Shown one piece after another: positions 11,852 to 22,260 of a stretch of 64,000 bases of DNA. Position 1 is the first letter of the stretch; the number at the start of each line of letters is the position of its first letter. The DNA lies in the NCBI GenBank assembly GCA_014529385.2, contig CM043962.1, forward strand, positions 124,418,470 through 124,482,469, written 5' to 3'. This stretch comes from Adiantum capillus-veneris (lineage: Eukaryota; Streptophyta; Polypodiopsida; Polypodiales; Pteridaceae). The position numbers and the translations under genes are program-made. The notes beneath the pieces were generated by a model. It saw nothing but the letters and a program-made list of their open reading frames with translations. It was not told the DNA's origin and did not search any database.

Positions 11852-13446
11852 AACGCCACTGTTGTCTGGTCGGTAGGAGCCGTAGATGAGGGGGTATGTC
11901 ACAACACCATAGAGAGAGAGTGTGTGTTTGATGCACAGTTGTGGCTCGGGCTCCTGCATTTCATCGTTGTTGCTGCATAGACCCACTCCGTGGGCCTCCA
12001 TGAAGAAGGAGGGATTTGCCTCTATGGGTGGAGGAAGCAAGAGAAGGAATATAGAGACTATTTTGCTTCTTGTGATCGGAAACAAGAGAGGTGTGATGTT
12101 GATGCTCAGGACTGAATGCTTGCCCCTATGTTAAAGTCTACAGCTGCAGCCATATTCGCAGATGATGAAGTCAAGCCGTAGCTGGAGTTTTCACCTCGAG
12201 GTAGGGAAAAAAAAATAAAGTGATATTGTATGAGTGTTATAATGAGTTCCTTGCAGGCCGTAGCACCACAATTGGTGTGGGAGGTTGGAAAGATCCGAGA
12301 GGGTGAAAAGGTGGGGCGACTACGTCACAGTGGGCTGCATGAAGAGCCATACAAACTAAGGGTGTTGCAGTTGAGTGGTTGCAAGAGAGTCTGTCCATAG
12401 GCTCAAGGCGGCTCTGTAGAGAATGGCACTCATTGCATGGTGGGTAGAGTGATAGAGATAGAGGAGGTCAGTGGACAGTTGCTAGCATGGGCAGAAACCG
12501 AGAGAGAGACAGGGACCGCAGACGTTGAGTATGGCGACTATGGTCGCTCATTTACTAGAGAAAGAACAAACTGCTCATACGTAGTGAAAGGGAGAGAGAG
12601 AGAGGTTTAGTTGGTGGCTTTGGGGCCCTGGATGGTCAGTGTTGGTGGCCACTCCAGTTGATTTCCATGCAGATAATGATACCATCTGCCCCATTGGTAC
12701 GAAGATAGATATTAGCCAAAAATAGCGGCGCTCCACCCAAAAAAAAGGGTGGTGAGTGTGGCATGCACAGGGTGAGTCTCGAGAGCTGGTGGTAGGAGAG
12801 AGGGTGGGTTCGAGTGCATGGGGAAGTGGATGGAGATGAAGTCAATGAGGGCATGAATGGGATTGTTGTCAAACGACATACTTGCGATGCAACTCTTCTG
12901 TGACGCCATTCTCAGAGCAGGCTTTGCTTTTTTTTAATTTTATATATATATAATAATTTAATAAAGCTCTTGAGGTTTTTAACTGTGACTGGGAATAAAA
13001 TAACCATCTCTACAATTTTTGTGTTCTCCCTTCCTTCACTTGAGCCTAATACTCACACCCCTCTTGTGGAGCTCTAATCGTCCTCCGTAGGATAAGTTTC
13101 CACGATGGCAGAGAAACCTCATCAGAATTAAAAATCTCGTTTAACTTCTCGTTCTTCTACTTCTTCTTCTTCTTCTACCTCAAAATAAATTGCTATTATG
13201 CTCTAAATTGTACTTAACATATGGTCAATTATCTGTATCTATATAGTTTTTTTTTCTTAATGACAAAAATCCCTAAATGATCTGGAATACCTGATCCGTG
13301 CATATTCATAAACAATCACATACATGTAACTTTATTTATTTATTTATTAAAGAAAACATGAATGATTAAGTACACATGAGCATGACTTATCTTTGTTCTC
13401 AATAATCTCCAAGCCATCATCGCTGCAAGTTCAAGAGCGTAGCCAC

Positions 13447-13460
13447 AACTCTGATACCAC
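13447..13460 (-). promoter_or_regulatory. Primer-binding site (initiator Met-tRNA type)
   Basis: The minus strand reads GTGGTATCAGAGTT, the usual complement of the 3' end of initiator Met-tRNA, directly next to the LTR end at 13461. It fixes the orientation of the LARD-like element. Confidence 0.8.
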
Positions 13461-13939
13461 TGCTACAGACGAAAACATCGCGAGCCCTTCAAAATAGAAA
13501 AAAAAAAAATACTACAAGCCATGAAACAAACAAATCTGCATAGCTCGAATCACACAATGCATAGTCAAAGTTGTACACGAGTTGAGAGAGACAAAGAGCA
13601 AGATAGATTGAGAGAGCACGTGCAGGTGCACCTCCTAGAGCGGAGTGATACGCCAACATGGCGAGAGAGAAGAGGGGAGAGGAGAGGAGAATAACACAGA
13701 CACTAGGTGCAATCTTCCCCCGTGCAAGAGTGACCATTTCCCTCTTGCACGTATTTGTTTTACAGATTTCTTAAATGGTCAATTGTGAGTACAAACTAGC
13801 CAACTGGTCATAAATGGCCGAAGCTCATAAAGACCACTTGAATAATACATGAAATATATTTTTGTATGCATAGGCCTAGCTCGTCAAGCCTTTTCCACCT
13901 GTAGCTGCAATAACTAATAGAAATATCAATTCCATTACA
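13461..13939 (-). repeat. 5' LTR of the LARD-like element
   Basis: 479 bp, starting TGTAATGG and ending GTAGCA on the minus strand. See the 3' LTR at 8424-8865 for its partner. Confidence 0.65.
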
Positions 13940-14809
13940 GGACCAATATATAAAGAAATCATCTGCAAGCACTTCACCTTCAAATTCTCCCAAATTTGTC
14001 CTATTGTATCTCGCTGAGGCCGAGCATTCGATTCACAAGCTGTCGGCTTTTGCTAGCTCCACATGATGCATACTATCATGGAGAACCTTGGCAAGGCCAA
14101 AAACATGACAGATAGCGCATCCCTCGATGCGGGCAAGTGGGCACAGACCCACCCCTCGGAAAAATTTATGATGGTCATAACTTACTATCCAAAACTCCGA
14201 TCCGCAATCCGAGAAAAAAAGAACGCTATAATTCGAGCTCTACGCATTCATCCACTAACATCAGCTTGCGCCGCTTGTCCCCTGCTGCCCTGTCTATCTA
14301 GGATCTGCTAAACCTTCTAACTTTGAACTTTCGTATCTTGAGCATCGAGGCTTCGTTTGACGAGCCGTTTGGGTCGTCTTCTAGAGCACATCAAACACTA
14401 TGGTCAAGAGCACCGACTCATCATTTTGAGCACCTTTTCTTGCTATTACATCTAGGTCCGTCTTGAAGTCTTTTTGGCCTAAAAGACCACTTTAGACATA
14501 CATTCCCACTATCCTTTGGCTGCCCAGGGACTCCATACCTACCCTAGCATTCTACACTGCATTTGCCTGCTATCTTTGCTTAGCATAGACCACCTTCTAA
14601 CTCAGACGAACTTTGGCTTCACCATCATTTCCCACTCCCTTCTTGAATATTTATGTTCAACCACGCAAAGGTTTATTGCACTAAAAATCTCAAACCCAAA
14701 GCAAAATCTTTGTACACCACAAAAACATCTAGCATATGTACAAAAACTGGCATTTTCCACCCACCGCTTTTGTTCATGCGGGTTGCCCAACCCCCTGCTT
14801 TACCTGTAA
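13940..14809. other. Anonymous region, possible LTR/3' end of the minus-strand gypsy-like relic
   Basis: No domain is recognisable. By position it lies downstream of the minus-strand coding relic at 14810-15768, so it may hold that element's 3' LTR; no paired copy was found in the window to prove it. Confidence 0.3.
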
Positions 14810-15768
14810 TCACATGCTAGGGTCAAACACCTTGCATTGGTCTCTTCCTTCCACCTGTAACACCCTTGCATAGTGCCACACCAATGCACACAACCAACCA
14901 CATAGCCAAACTGCCAGCATCATACTTACACTAGTCCAACCGCTTATTGGTAGACTACCCATTCGCAATAAAGCACCTCCAAGAACACCAAATAGAGCAC
15001 CCTCGTGCTCATCATTCTGCTCAATCAACACTCCTGATATACCTAACATACATAATCCAACTTCCCAACCATTTAAGGCTAGATCCTCATCTAGCAAAAC
15101 CTGTACTTGACCAACGGCCCACTGCACAGCTGCTTTTATCAACATTCCCTTCAAGCACCACCCACAAACCTCCTTAGAAAACTTGGACACCATCTTAATT
15201 GGCATCACCTGACATAGAGTGCACTGAATGCATAGGAAGCACCTCTATCTTTAACACTACACGGTCCTTCTCACCTGTCATGCACTCAATTCGAGCATCG
15301 TCGAGCTCTTCCTCTTCATCTGGCTCTTCGAGGTCAATAAGCAATATTTGCTTGTCGGCTGTAATCACCTGCTCTTCTACTGCATCATGAAGCTCCACCA
15401 AAGAAGAGAGAAACTTGTTCTCTATCGCATCATACTCGTCTTTATTCCATAGGCACGACTTCTCTATTCCTCTTGGAAAAACTTTGCACCTGTTGCACCT
15501 CCATGGCACATTCTACTGCTACCTTGATCAACATGTCCATTAGCACGACACTGCACACCACCTTTACCTGCTTTTCACCATATGTAGGCCTAGACCTCTC
15601 CATTTGGTCTTCACTAGCCACATATGATTGCAGTTCATGTTGCTCCTCACACACATTCACTGACTCTCTGCTCACATGCAAGCAGTCAAACTCATCATAC
15701 TTGGATTGAGACGACTTTGTCTCCCAGCTCGTATCTGCATCCATAGAGCTACTATCACTCAACCCAGT
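14810..15768 (-). pseudogene. Decayed minus-strand retroelement ORF, downstream half
   Basis: Three minus-strand frames in sequence give one broken protein: an acidic start (LSDSSSMDADTSWETKSSQS...), a segment with MDMLIKVAVECAMEVQQVQ, then an acidic LIDLEEPDEEEELDDARIEC stretch, and finally GMLIKAAVQWAVGQVQVLL followed by a hydrophobic part. The MLIK.AV..A...VQ segment occurs twice (about 15520-15550 and 15110-15150), an internal duplication. Frameshifts or stops fall near 15440 and 15200. It reads into the sequence at 18569-19041 across the chromovirus insertion. No catalytic motif was recognised; gag/linker origin is inference from the gag-like upstream half. Confidence 0.4.
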
Positions 15769-15837
15769 TGTCATGGATGCTTGAGAGTCAGTCGCTGCCT
15801 GCATCATTTCCTACATCATTGCTAGAAGGCTTTAGAA

Positions 15838-16130
15838 AAATCTAGAAGGATCTAGAAGATTCTATAAGGTCTAAAAATATCAAGGATATTCTAGAAGTTT
15901 TTAGAAGCATGAAGAAGATTTTGGAAGAATCTATAAGTTTTTGGAAAGCTCTAGAAATTTTAAGAAGGATCTAGAAGGTTCTAGAAGAACTAGAAGGATC
16001 AAGAAGTTTCTAGAAGCTTGGAGAAGATTCCAAAAGAATCTACAAGTTTTTGGAAAGATCTAGAAAGTTGAAGAAGGATGCAAAAGGTTCTAGAAGAACT
16101 AGAAGGACCAAGAAGGTTCTAGAAGATTAT
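15838..16130 (+). promoter_or_regulatory. Array of heat-shock-element-like GAA/TTC units in the 5' LTR
   Basis: The sequence keeps a 10-bp period of GAAnnTTCnn over about 290 bp. Runs of three perfect contiguous units occur at 15974-15986, 16003-16015 and about 16111-16123. Three or more alternating nGAAn/nTTCn units are the canonical heat-shock factor binding site. The array ends about 50 bp upstream of the TATA box, as in heat-inducible promoters. Function is inferred. Confidence 0.65.
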
Positions 16131-16178
16131 AACCTCCTCAAGAAGAACCTAGAAAGTCCTAACCTCCTCAAGAACTAG

Positions 16179-16186
16179 TATAAATA
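16179..16186 (+). promoter_or_regulatory. TATA box of the chromovirus 5' LTR
   Basis: TATAAATA followed by GGGGTC. In the 3' LTR the same position reads AATAAATA (about 18291-18298), so the TATA core there has lost its first T. Confidence 0.7.
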
Positions 16187-16589
16187 GGGGTCTTGGGCCA
16201 CAAGCCCCTCAAACTTGCCAACACTAGTTGTGAGGCTCCTATGAGGAAATCCCTCTTCTAGTTCTTATCTTATGTTCAAGTCTTGTCCTTGCAATCAAGC
16301 CTTGTCTTGTACTCCAGTCATGTAATCCAAGTCTTGTATCTAGCTCTCTTAATAAAGTATTAAGTCTTGTAATCCAGATTAAGCTTATCATCAAGTCCAA
16401 GTTCTTGTACATTCTGAGTGCCTCCTCTTGCTCTCTTCTAGCTCTAGATGCGCTCACAGTTTGGCAAGACGCGTTCATAACCTGAGCAGCTTAAGCTAAA
16501 TGCCACCATGAGCCAAGATCGTGAAGATTTTACTTTTCTTTCTAAGGTGAAGACGCAAAATGCCAAAGACCCACTTGCTTAGAATATTA

Positions 16590-17860
16590 GGCAACAACTA
16601 CAAGGACAAGAGGTTAATGAGGACTTTCAAGAAATTGATGGACTAATTTACTATAAGTGTCTTCTCTATATTCCGCCAGGACCAACACGCCTAGAGGTAC
16701 TTCAGCGACGGCATGATCTTCCCTCAACAGGGCATTTTTGGGTTAATAAGACAATTGAGCTTCTCTCCCGTGACTTTTGGTGTCCTCAAATGTGGAATCT
16801 TGTCAAGGAGTATGTAGGCACTTGTGACACTTGCAATAGATCAAAGACCCCTCGTCATCATCCTCATGGGTTACTCCATCCCTTGCCCATTCCGAGGAAA
16901 CCATGGTTATCCATCTCCATGGATTTCATTGAAAAGCTACCCTTTCACAAAGATTTGACTCCATTTTAGTAGTCGTGGATCAATTTACAAAAGTGACACA
17001 CTTCATTCCAACTACTAAAACCATCACCGGCAAAGGTACGGCCAAACCTTTTGTACAACATATCTATCATTATCACGGATTACTCGATGACACACAATTC
17101 ATCTCTAGCTACTTGGAGTACAAATCAACCTCTCCTCAACCAATCACCCACAAAGTGATGTACAAACAAAGAGAGTAAATCAAGTTTTGGAACATTATCT
17201 CCGTTGTACTATCAATTATCACCACGATAGCTGGGTCAACATTCCAAACAGGATATCCACAGACACCATCAAGTCAAGAATCCAGCTTCTATTCATCTTA
17301 CACAACAATTAACTGCAATTCACAAAGAACTTACAATTCATATCAAAGAAGCTCAATCCAAGTATAAGGAAAGTGCAGATCTCCATCGTATGCAGCATCC
17401 AAAATAGAAAGAAGCGGATAAAGTGTGGCTCCTCCGGCGTGATCTACGTTCATCTCGTCCCTGTCAAAAGCTTGACTATCGAGAAGGCTTGGCCTGTTTA
17501 AAATTATCCGTCAAGTCAATCCAATCACCTATCAACTCCGATTGCCCTCATCCATGAAAATCATCCGGTCTTTCATGTCTCAGTCCTAGAATCTTGTCAC
17601 ACAACTAACATCCTAGGAAGAGCCCTACAACCACCTCCTCCGGTTGAGATTCAAGGACATGAAGAATATGAGGTCGAGAAGTCCTAGATTCTTGAGTTTT
17701 GTGTGGTAGGTTACAATATTTGGTGCATTGGAAAGGCTAAATGTTAGTGAACGAACCTAGGAACCAGCACACAATCTTCAGCATGCATCTCTCAAAGTCT
17801 AAGAGTTCCATCAACAGCATCCATGGAAGCCCCAGTCAAGGAACACCATTGCTCCTTGTG
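16590..17860 (+). pseudogene. Chromovirus integrase and chromodomain relic
   Basis: The first part reads LQRRHDLPSTGHFWVNKTIE, then FWCPQMWNLVKEY and CDTCNRSK: the HHCC zinc-binding module of Ty3/gypsy integrases. It continues with PWLSISMDFIEKLP, the start of the catalytic core, then VVVDQFTKVTHFIPTTKTIT. The central core, with the second Asp and the Glu, is missing or scrambled after about 17090. A C-terminal part follows (PVFHVSVLESC, then EYEVEKVLDS and LQYLVHWKG), the aromatic-cage region of a chromodomain, which places the element among chromoviruses. Multiple stops and frameshifts are present, so it is inactive. Confidence 0.75.
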
Positions 17861-17886
17861 GAACTCGTTGCTAGAGGAGGGGGTAA

Positions 17887-18568
17887 TGTCATGGATGCTT
17901 GAGATTCAGTCGCTGCTTGCATCATCGCCTACATCATCGCTAGATGGCTCTAGAATAATCTAGAAGGATCTAGAAGATTCTAGAAGGTTTTAAAAGTATC
18001 AAGGAGATTCTAGAAGTTTCTAGAAGCATGGAGAAGATTTCGGGAGAATCTAGAAGTTTCTGGAAAGCTCTAGAAAGTTGAAGAAGGATCTAGAAGAACT
18101 AGAAGGATCAAGAAGTTTGCAGAAGCTTAGAGAAGATTCTACAACAATCTAGAAGTTTCTGGAAATCTCTAGGAAGTTGAAGAAGGATCTAGAAGGTTTT
18201 AGAAGAACTAGAAGGTTCTAGAAGATTGTAACCTCCTGAAGAAGAACCTAGAAAGTCCTAGCCTCCTCAAGTAACCTCCTCAAGCACTAGAATAAATAGG
18301 GGTCTTGGGCCACAAGCCCCTCAGTCTTGTCAGCACCATTTGTAAGGTTCCTATGAGGAAATATCTCTTCTAGTTCTTATGTTCAAGTCTTGTCCTTGCA
18401 ATCAAGCCTTGTCTTGTACTCAAGTCATGTAATCTAAGTCTTGTGTCTAGCTCTCTTTATAAAAAATTAAGTCTTATAGTCAATATTGAGCTTATCATCA
18501 AGTCCAAGTTCTTGTACATTGTGAGCCCCTCCTCTTTCTCTCTTCTAGCTCTAGACGCGCTCATAACA
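17887..18568 (+). repeat. 3' LTR of the chromovirus
   Basis: Aligned with the 5' LTR with scattered differences. The GAA/TTC array (17955-18235) includes four perfect contiguous units at 18008-18025 (TTCTAGAAGTTTCTAGAA) and three at 17973-17985 and 18053-18065. Confidence 0.75.
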
Positions 18569-19041
18569 CTAGTATCCTCCTCTACTTCTAGCTCAGGAGT
18601 ATCCTCTAGCTTCACCACTTTGATATCGTCCGCAAATTGCACTCTTTGTCCTTTACCATACGTCAATGGAGATTCTACAGCCGCACTTTGACTCGGTAAA
18701 ACCTCCTTTGTCTACTCTAGAACCACCTACACTTCCTCCACAATTGGAGCCACTCTAGCAGAAATCCTTGACATAGGAACCACTCTGTCTCTCTGGAGCC
18801 AAAAAACCCTTCGTTCTTCTCGCACTTGTACTTCTCTTTGGACAACCTGTGGCTCAGCTACCACCGCATTACACTCCCTTGGCATCATAGCGCGTGAGAA
18901 ACCTTGCCTAGCTTCACGCTTCCTCAAAATCTTTTTGGTCCACCCTTTTGCTAGAGCTACTGCCTCTTCATATGGCACTGGGCCATCTATCTCCACCTTA
19001 TCACGCACTTCCTCATGCAGGCAATCCATGAATTTACACAA
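18569..19041 (-). pseudogene. Decayed minus-strand gag-like ORF, upstream half
   Basis: The minus strand reads FMDCLHEEVRDKVEIDGPVP and YEEAVALAKGWTKKI, then a basic stretch. 'F..GL....R.KVE...P..Y.EA..LA' is the usual C-terminal pattern of retrotransposon capsid domains. Further down are VQFADDIKVVKLEDTPELEV and an abrupt end at the chromovirus LTR; the other half lies at 14810-15768. A stop separates the two segments near 18727. Confidence 0.5.
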
Positions 19042-19084
19042 CTTTTAAGAACTTGCATTTTTTGCAGCAGTTACCTTAATCAAT

Positions 19085-19470
19085 TTTCCCCAAAGGGTTT
19101 TTCATCAATATACAGTTTTGGGTCACTTTCCATGCAATTCTGCAATGACGTTTGTTAGCTGCTATTTTTGGCAGTTTTTACCCGCATCACTCTTTATAGG
19201 CGAGATGAGTGTGCAACCATGAAACACTTGGACTATGTACATTGTCAAACCAAATTGAGCATCTTATCAAGTGGGGAAGCATTGAAGTGAACCACATCCA
19301 GGGCCACGACTCCCCGAACAGGTATGTACATGATAGCGACCACAGTAGCCGCTTTAGCATATATCACGATATGTACATTACTGCTTTTCTCTCCATGCAT
19401 TGAGAAGTGTTAAAAGTGAGGTGAATGTTTTTATTTCACACTATGTATGTGCCACGGCACGACATCCATC
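19085..19470 (+). repeat. Repeat R1, copy 2
   Basis: Inverted relative to 3549-3930; see that entry. It lies between the gag-like relic and the gypsy integrase relic and has no coding capacity that I recognise. Confidence 0.7.
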
Positions 19471-19523
19471 CGCTCTGAACCTGCACATCCTCCGGCATGT
19501 GCCCACATTTTCCCTATGTAGGT

Positions 19524-20476
19524 TTAATCTTCATTAAGATCCACAAATATTTGGATGTCATTTTCATCTTTTGCAAAGTGTGGAAGATAATCCTTTGCTT
19601 CTTCATCCTCATCTGTAACAATGTAATTAGGTTCTTCATCATCATCTTGTTGTGAATCAAAAGGATCATTATCATGTCTCCTCTTGAACATCTTGATTCT
19701 TTTGCCTGCTATGGGAATTTTAAGATCTATTCCATCGAGCTCCCTCAAAGTATATGTAGAATTTTTATGCACATGTTTGACAAAATAGGGACCAAACCAC
19801 CTTTTTGCAAGTTTTCTTTGTGTGGTGTGTTGGTTGTGAAGGCTACTGTCGTACATTAGGACCCAATCACCCTCTTCAATAGGCTTTGGTCGAAGCCTAT
19901 GTCTTTTATCAAACATATTTTTATTCTTTAGTCTTGCATCCTTCAATCAAGTTTCTGCAATGTCTATGTATTCCTCTCTTCTTTCCAATTGCTTTATGCG
20001 CAAAGCAAGTAGATTTTCCATACTTACACCATCTTCCCAAGGTAACATGTTCCAAGTAGGAACTACATCCTCAATTGGCATGACTGGTTTCTTACCTATG
20101 AGTTGTATGGTCAGCCCATAAAGAATATGGTCGAAACCTTGGCCATTCACTCATTCTAACTTTGCATGCCTTAGTCAAAGCTTTGACAATAGGAGGATGT
20201 CCCCTTTCACTTTTTGAATTTCCCTCTCGATTATAAGCACAAGTCAGGGCTAGCTTGATACCAATTATTGTAAAGAAATCCCTTGCTTCATCTACATATA
20301 ACTCACTTCTATTAGCAACTATATTTCCCACACAGCCATAGTGGAAAATTACATCTTCAAGAAAAAATTTACAAACAGCTTCTGTAGTTTTTGTCCTCAA
20401 TGCACGCCCTTCCACTTGGTTTGTCCAGTCTTTGCGTGTAAGTACCAAGTATCTCATCTGTGAAAGTCCTAAAGGT
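19524..20476 (-). pseudogene. Ty3/gypsy integrase relic
   Basis: Read on the minus strand: QMRYLVLTRKDWTNQVEGRA, FFLEDVIFHYGCVGNIVANR, then FFTIIGIKLALTCAYN and SERGHPPIVKALTKAC. This is the catalytic core; the second Asp in 'IVxDRG' has become Asn (IVANRS) and the catalytic Glu is within SERG. A frameshift near 20110 and a stop at about 19947 separate it from the C-terminal part (WVLMYDSSL..., KRWFGPYFVKHVHKNSTYTL, KRIKMFKRR), which matches the GPF/Y region. An acidic tail follows. The upstream end is cut by a copia LTR at 20477. Confidence 0.7.
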
Positions 20477-20702
20477 GTTGGAATTAGGGTTGCAGAGAAA
20501 CGCACACAACTTGGAGAAGATGAAGGAAGCTCGAGGCACACAATAGAGAGTGTGTTACTTAGTGTGCAATGGAAAGATAGATAGCCCTAGATTGATGGGC
20601 ATATATACAATGCTCGGGGGAAAAAGCCTCCTAAAGAGGGAAAAAATGCCCCGACGGTCCTAGTGTGTTCCCACATATCACTGCCACGTGTACATGGTAT
20701 CA
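20477..20702 (-). repeat. Ty1/copia 3' LTR inserted in the gypsy integrase
   Basis: On the minus strand a purine tract CCAGGGGGGATT is followed by TGATACCATG, the LTR start at 20702; it ends ATTCCAACA at 20477, after which integrase coding sequence resumes. The LTR contains GTATATATGCCC, a probable TATA region. Confidence 0.55.
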
Positions 20703-21128
20703 AATCCCCCCTGGAGTGATGGGATGAACGAGAGCTGGCACATGAGTAAAGGGAAGTGCCATGCCCCGAGGACATGATAAGCCCACAAAGGGGAGTAAGC
20801 CCAAAGCTTTGCGGAAAGCTTCAAGCTTCTCACGAGACAATGCCTTTGTGAAAAGATCTGCAAGGTTGCCCTATGTTGGCACATACGTCAAGCTGATCTC
20901 TCCTGCTGAGAGCCTCTCCCTGACATAGTGGTAATGCACCTCAATGTGATTTATACGAGCATGAAAAACTGGGTTCCTCCCAACTTCGAATGCGCTCTGA
21001 CTGTCAGTGTAGATAGTGTTGGTCGTGTCCTGTCCAACACCCAAACCAGCCATAAGGCGTCTGAGCCATACACACTCAACTGTAGTTGTAAGACCTGTAG
21101 GCAGACAGACATGCGAATAACCTCCCAA
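20703..21128 (-). pseudogene. Ty1/copia RNase H C-terminal relic
   Basis: The minus strand reads VWLRRLMAGLGVGQ, IYTDSQSAFEVGRNPVFHAR, INHIEVHYHYVRERLSAGEI, and after one stop LADLFTKALSREKLEAFRKA. This is the diagnostic end of plant copia pol (DSQSA, HIEVHYHFVRE, ADIFTKAL). Only this end of the element is present; upstream RT and integrase are absent, and the sequence changes abruptly at about 21128 into a gypsy 3' end. Confidence 0.8.
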
Positions 21129-21420
21129 CCATCCTATATATAGGCCCCTGTCCCTCTTCCATATATAGACCCATTTACTGCACGTGTGTCCGGCACATTG
21201 CCCGGGCCGTGTCCGTCTAGTCCTACCCTTGGCATGACATTACTCCCCCCTTGGAGAAGCATTTTCGTCCTCGAAAACACAAGTGGTGGTATCTTCATAA
21301 GAACACTAATGTTTTCCACCATGGCATCCCTCATGGATCCAACAGTTCGCTGAATCGGAACCCGATTCATTGGGAGGTTGAATGAAATCAAGAGTAACAT
21401 CTTGATTTTCTACATTGTTG
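21129..21420 (-). pseudogene. 3' end of a gypsy pol and start of its 3' LTR
   Basis: The minus strand reads CVFEDENASPRGE ending in a stop, then the polypurine tract AAGGGGGGAGTAA and TGTCATGCCAAGG, the start of an LTR at about 21240. The 'FEDEN...' end followed by the purine tract is the standard terminus of plant chromovirus-type polyproteins. The LTR is truncated after about 110 bp. Confidence 0.55.
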
Positions 21421-21793
21421 TCCCTGTGCAACCGTCTTGGTTAACCGACTCATAATCAAAAGAGCGTGAAGGATCCATTTAGAACTCACTTGATAATGCT
21501 AAACGAGTTAATAGAACTAAGAGGTGCTTAAATGCATACCCAGGTTTCAGAATTTCTGAAAGTACTGGAATGTGCAATATAACCTCGGCTCATCTTTCCA
21601 TGAAAGTATTATGCTGACATACTCATCAGCAGGAACCAAGTCCTTGACTTGCGGTGGTTTCTTGCCAATAGTCAACCTCATCCAAACTGATGATTGAGGT
21701 TGATAACTTGAGAATAATAGGCAGAGACGCCTTTCATCATATGAAGCAAAATCCAAACCAAAAAGGTAACCGATCTAGTTGTTTCACTTCTTG

Positions 21794-21860
21794 CTAACGT
21801 ATGCACTTAGCATATCCTTTAGCATGCTTTACTAACGTATGCACTTTGCATATCCTTTAG
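21794..21860. repeat. Tandem repeat, two units, 38-bp period
   Basis: CTAACGTATGCACTT-GCATATCCTTTAG occurs at 21794 and 21832 with one substitution. Confidence 0.9.
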
Positions 21861-22206
21861 TACTAAATAGAATTCTTGTAAGCTGCCCATCCTACGTGGG
21901 ATGAATAGCAACAGTAAGAGTGAGGTGCTTTCCCCCAACCACTTACAGACAGTCGCCAACGACTGACGACAAACTATGACTCAATCATTGAGTATCCAGT
22001 CATATACTCGATATGGAATGGAGACAACCAACTAGGTTGAAAGCAGATTGGAGTTTCAAGCAGCCAATCACGAACACCCATACTCAGCCATCACATTGTA
22101 TGGCAGGGTGTAAACTTATACGAAATCTGCAAGAGAGATTGCACTGGCAGTGCAAAAAATTGCAGAAACAATAATGTCCATGAATGTGCATGCCGCTCCG
22201 AATAAA

Positions 22207-22260
22207 TTTGTGTTAAACACTAGGGCCCATAACACCTAGTGTGCATGCATTTAACACAAA
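22207..22260. repeat. Hairpin with two nested perfect arms
   Basis: Outer arms TTTGTGTTAA (22207-22216) and TTAACACAAA (22251-22260); inner arms CACTAGG (22218-22224) and CCTAGTG (22235-22241). Confidence 0.85.

Larger units (their letters stand above)
8396..13939 (-). mobile_element. Non-autonomous LTR retrotransposon (LARD-like), minus strand
   Basis: Two related direct repeats, 13461-13939 and about 8424-8865, act as LTRs. Read on the minus strand the LTR starts TGTAATGGAATTGATATTTC and the upstream copy ends CTGTAGCA. The primer-binding site GTGGTATCAGAG follows directly (13447-13460), complementary to initiator Met-tRNA as in Ty1/copia-type elements. A purine tract GGAGAGGTA immediately precedes the downstream LTR's TG (8866-8874). 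The ~4.6 kb between the LTRs contains no recognisable gag or pol on either strand, which is the definition of a large retrotransposon derivative. The terminal ~20 bp of the 3' LTR differ from the 5' LTR, so that end is uncertain. Confidence 0.65.
15769..16481 (+). repeat. 5' LTR of the chromovirus
   Basis: About 0.7 kb. It contains the repeated GAA/TTC array (15838-16130), a TATA box (16179-16186), a polyadenylation-like AATAAA near 16350 and a CTTGT-rich region. It aligns throughout with 17887-18568. Confidence 0.7.
15769..18568 (+). mobile_element. Chromovirus (Ty3/gypsy) copy with two LTRs and internal deletion
   Basis: Two direct repeats begin TGTCATGGATGCTTGAG at 15769 and 17887. Between them lie about 1.4 kb with integrase and chromodomain remnants but no gag, protease, RT or RNase H, so most of the interior is deleted. 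A polypurine tract GAGGAGGGGGTAA directly abuts the 3' LTR. Flanking 5-mers CCAGT (15764-15768) and CTAGT (18569-18573) look like a target-site duplication with one mismatch, and the outer sequence on both sides is minus-strand coding sequence that would be continuous without the insertion. The LTR 3' ends are approximate. Confidence 0.75.

Noticed and set aside
12636-12909. Minus-strand frames starting MASQKSCIASMSFDN as gag of the LARD-like element
   Set aside because: Starts at a plausible place after the primer site, but shows no capsid pattern or zinc knuckle and is broken after 65 codons.
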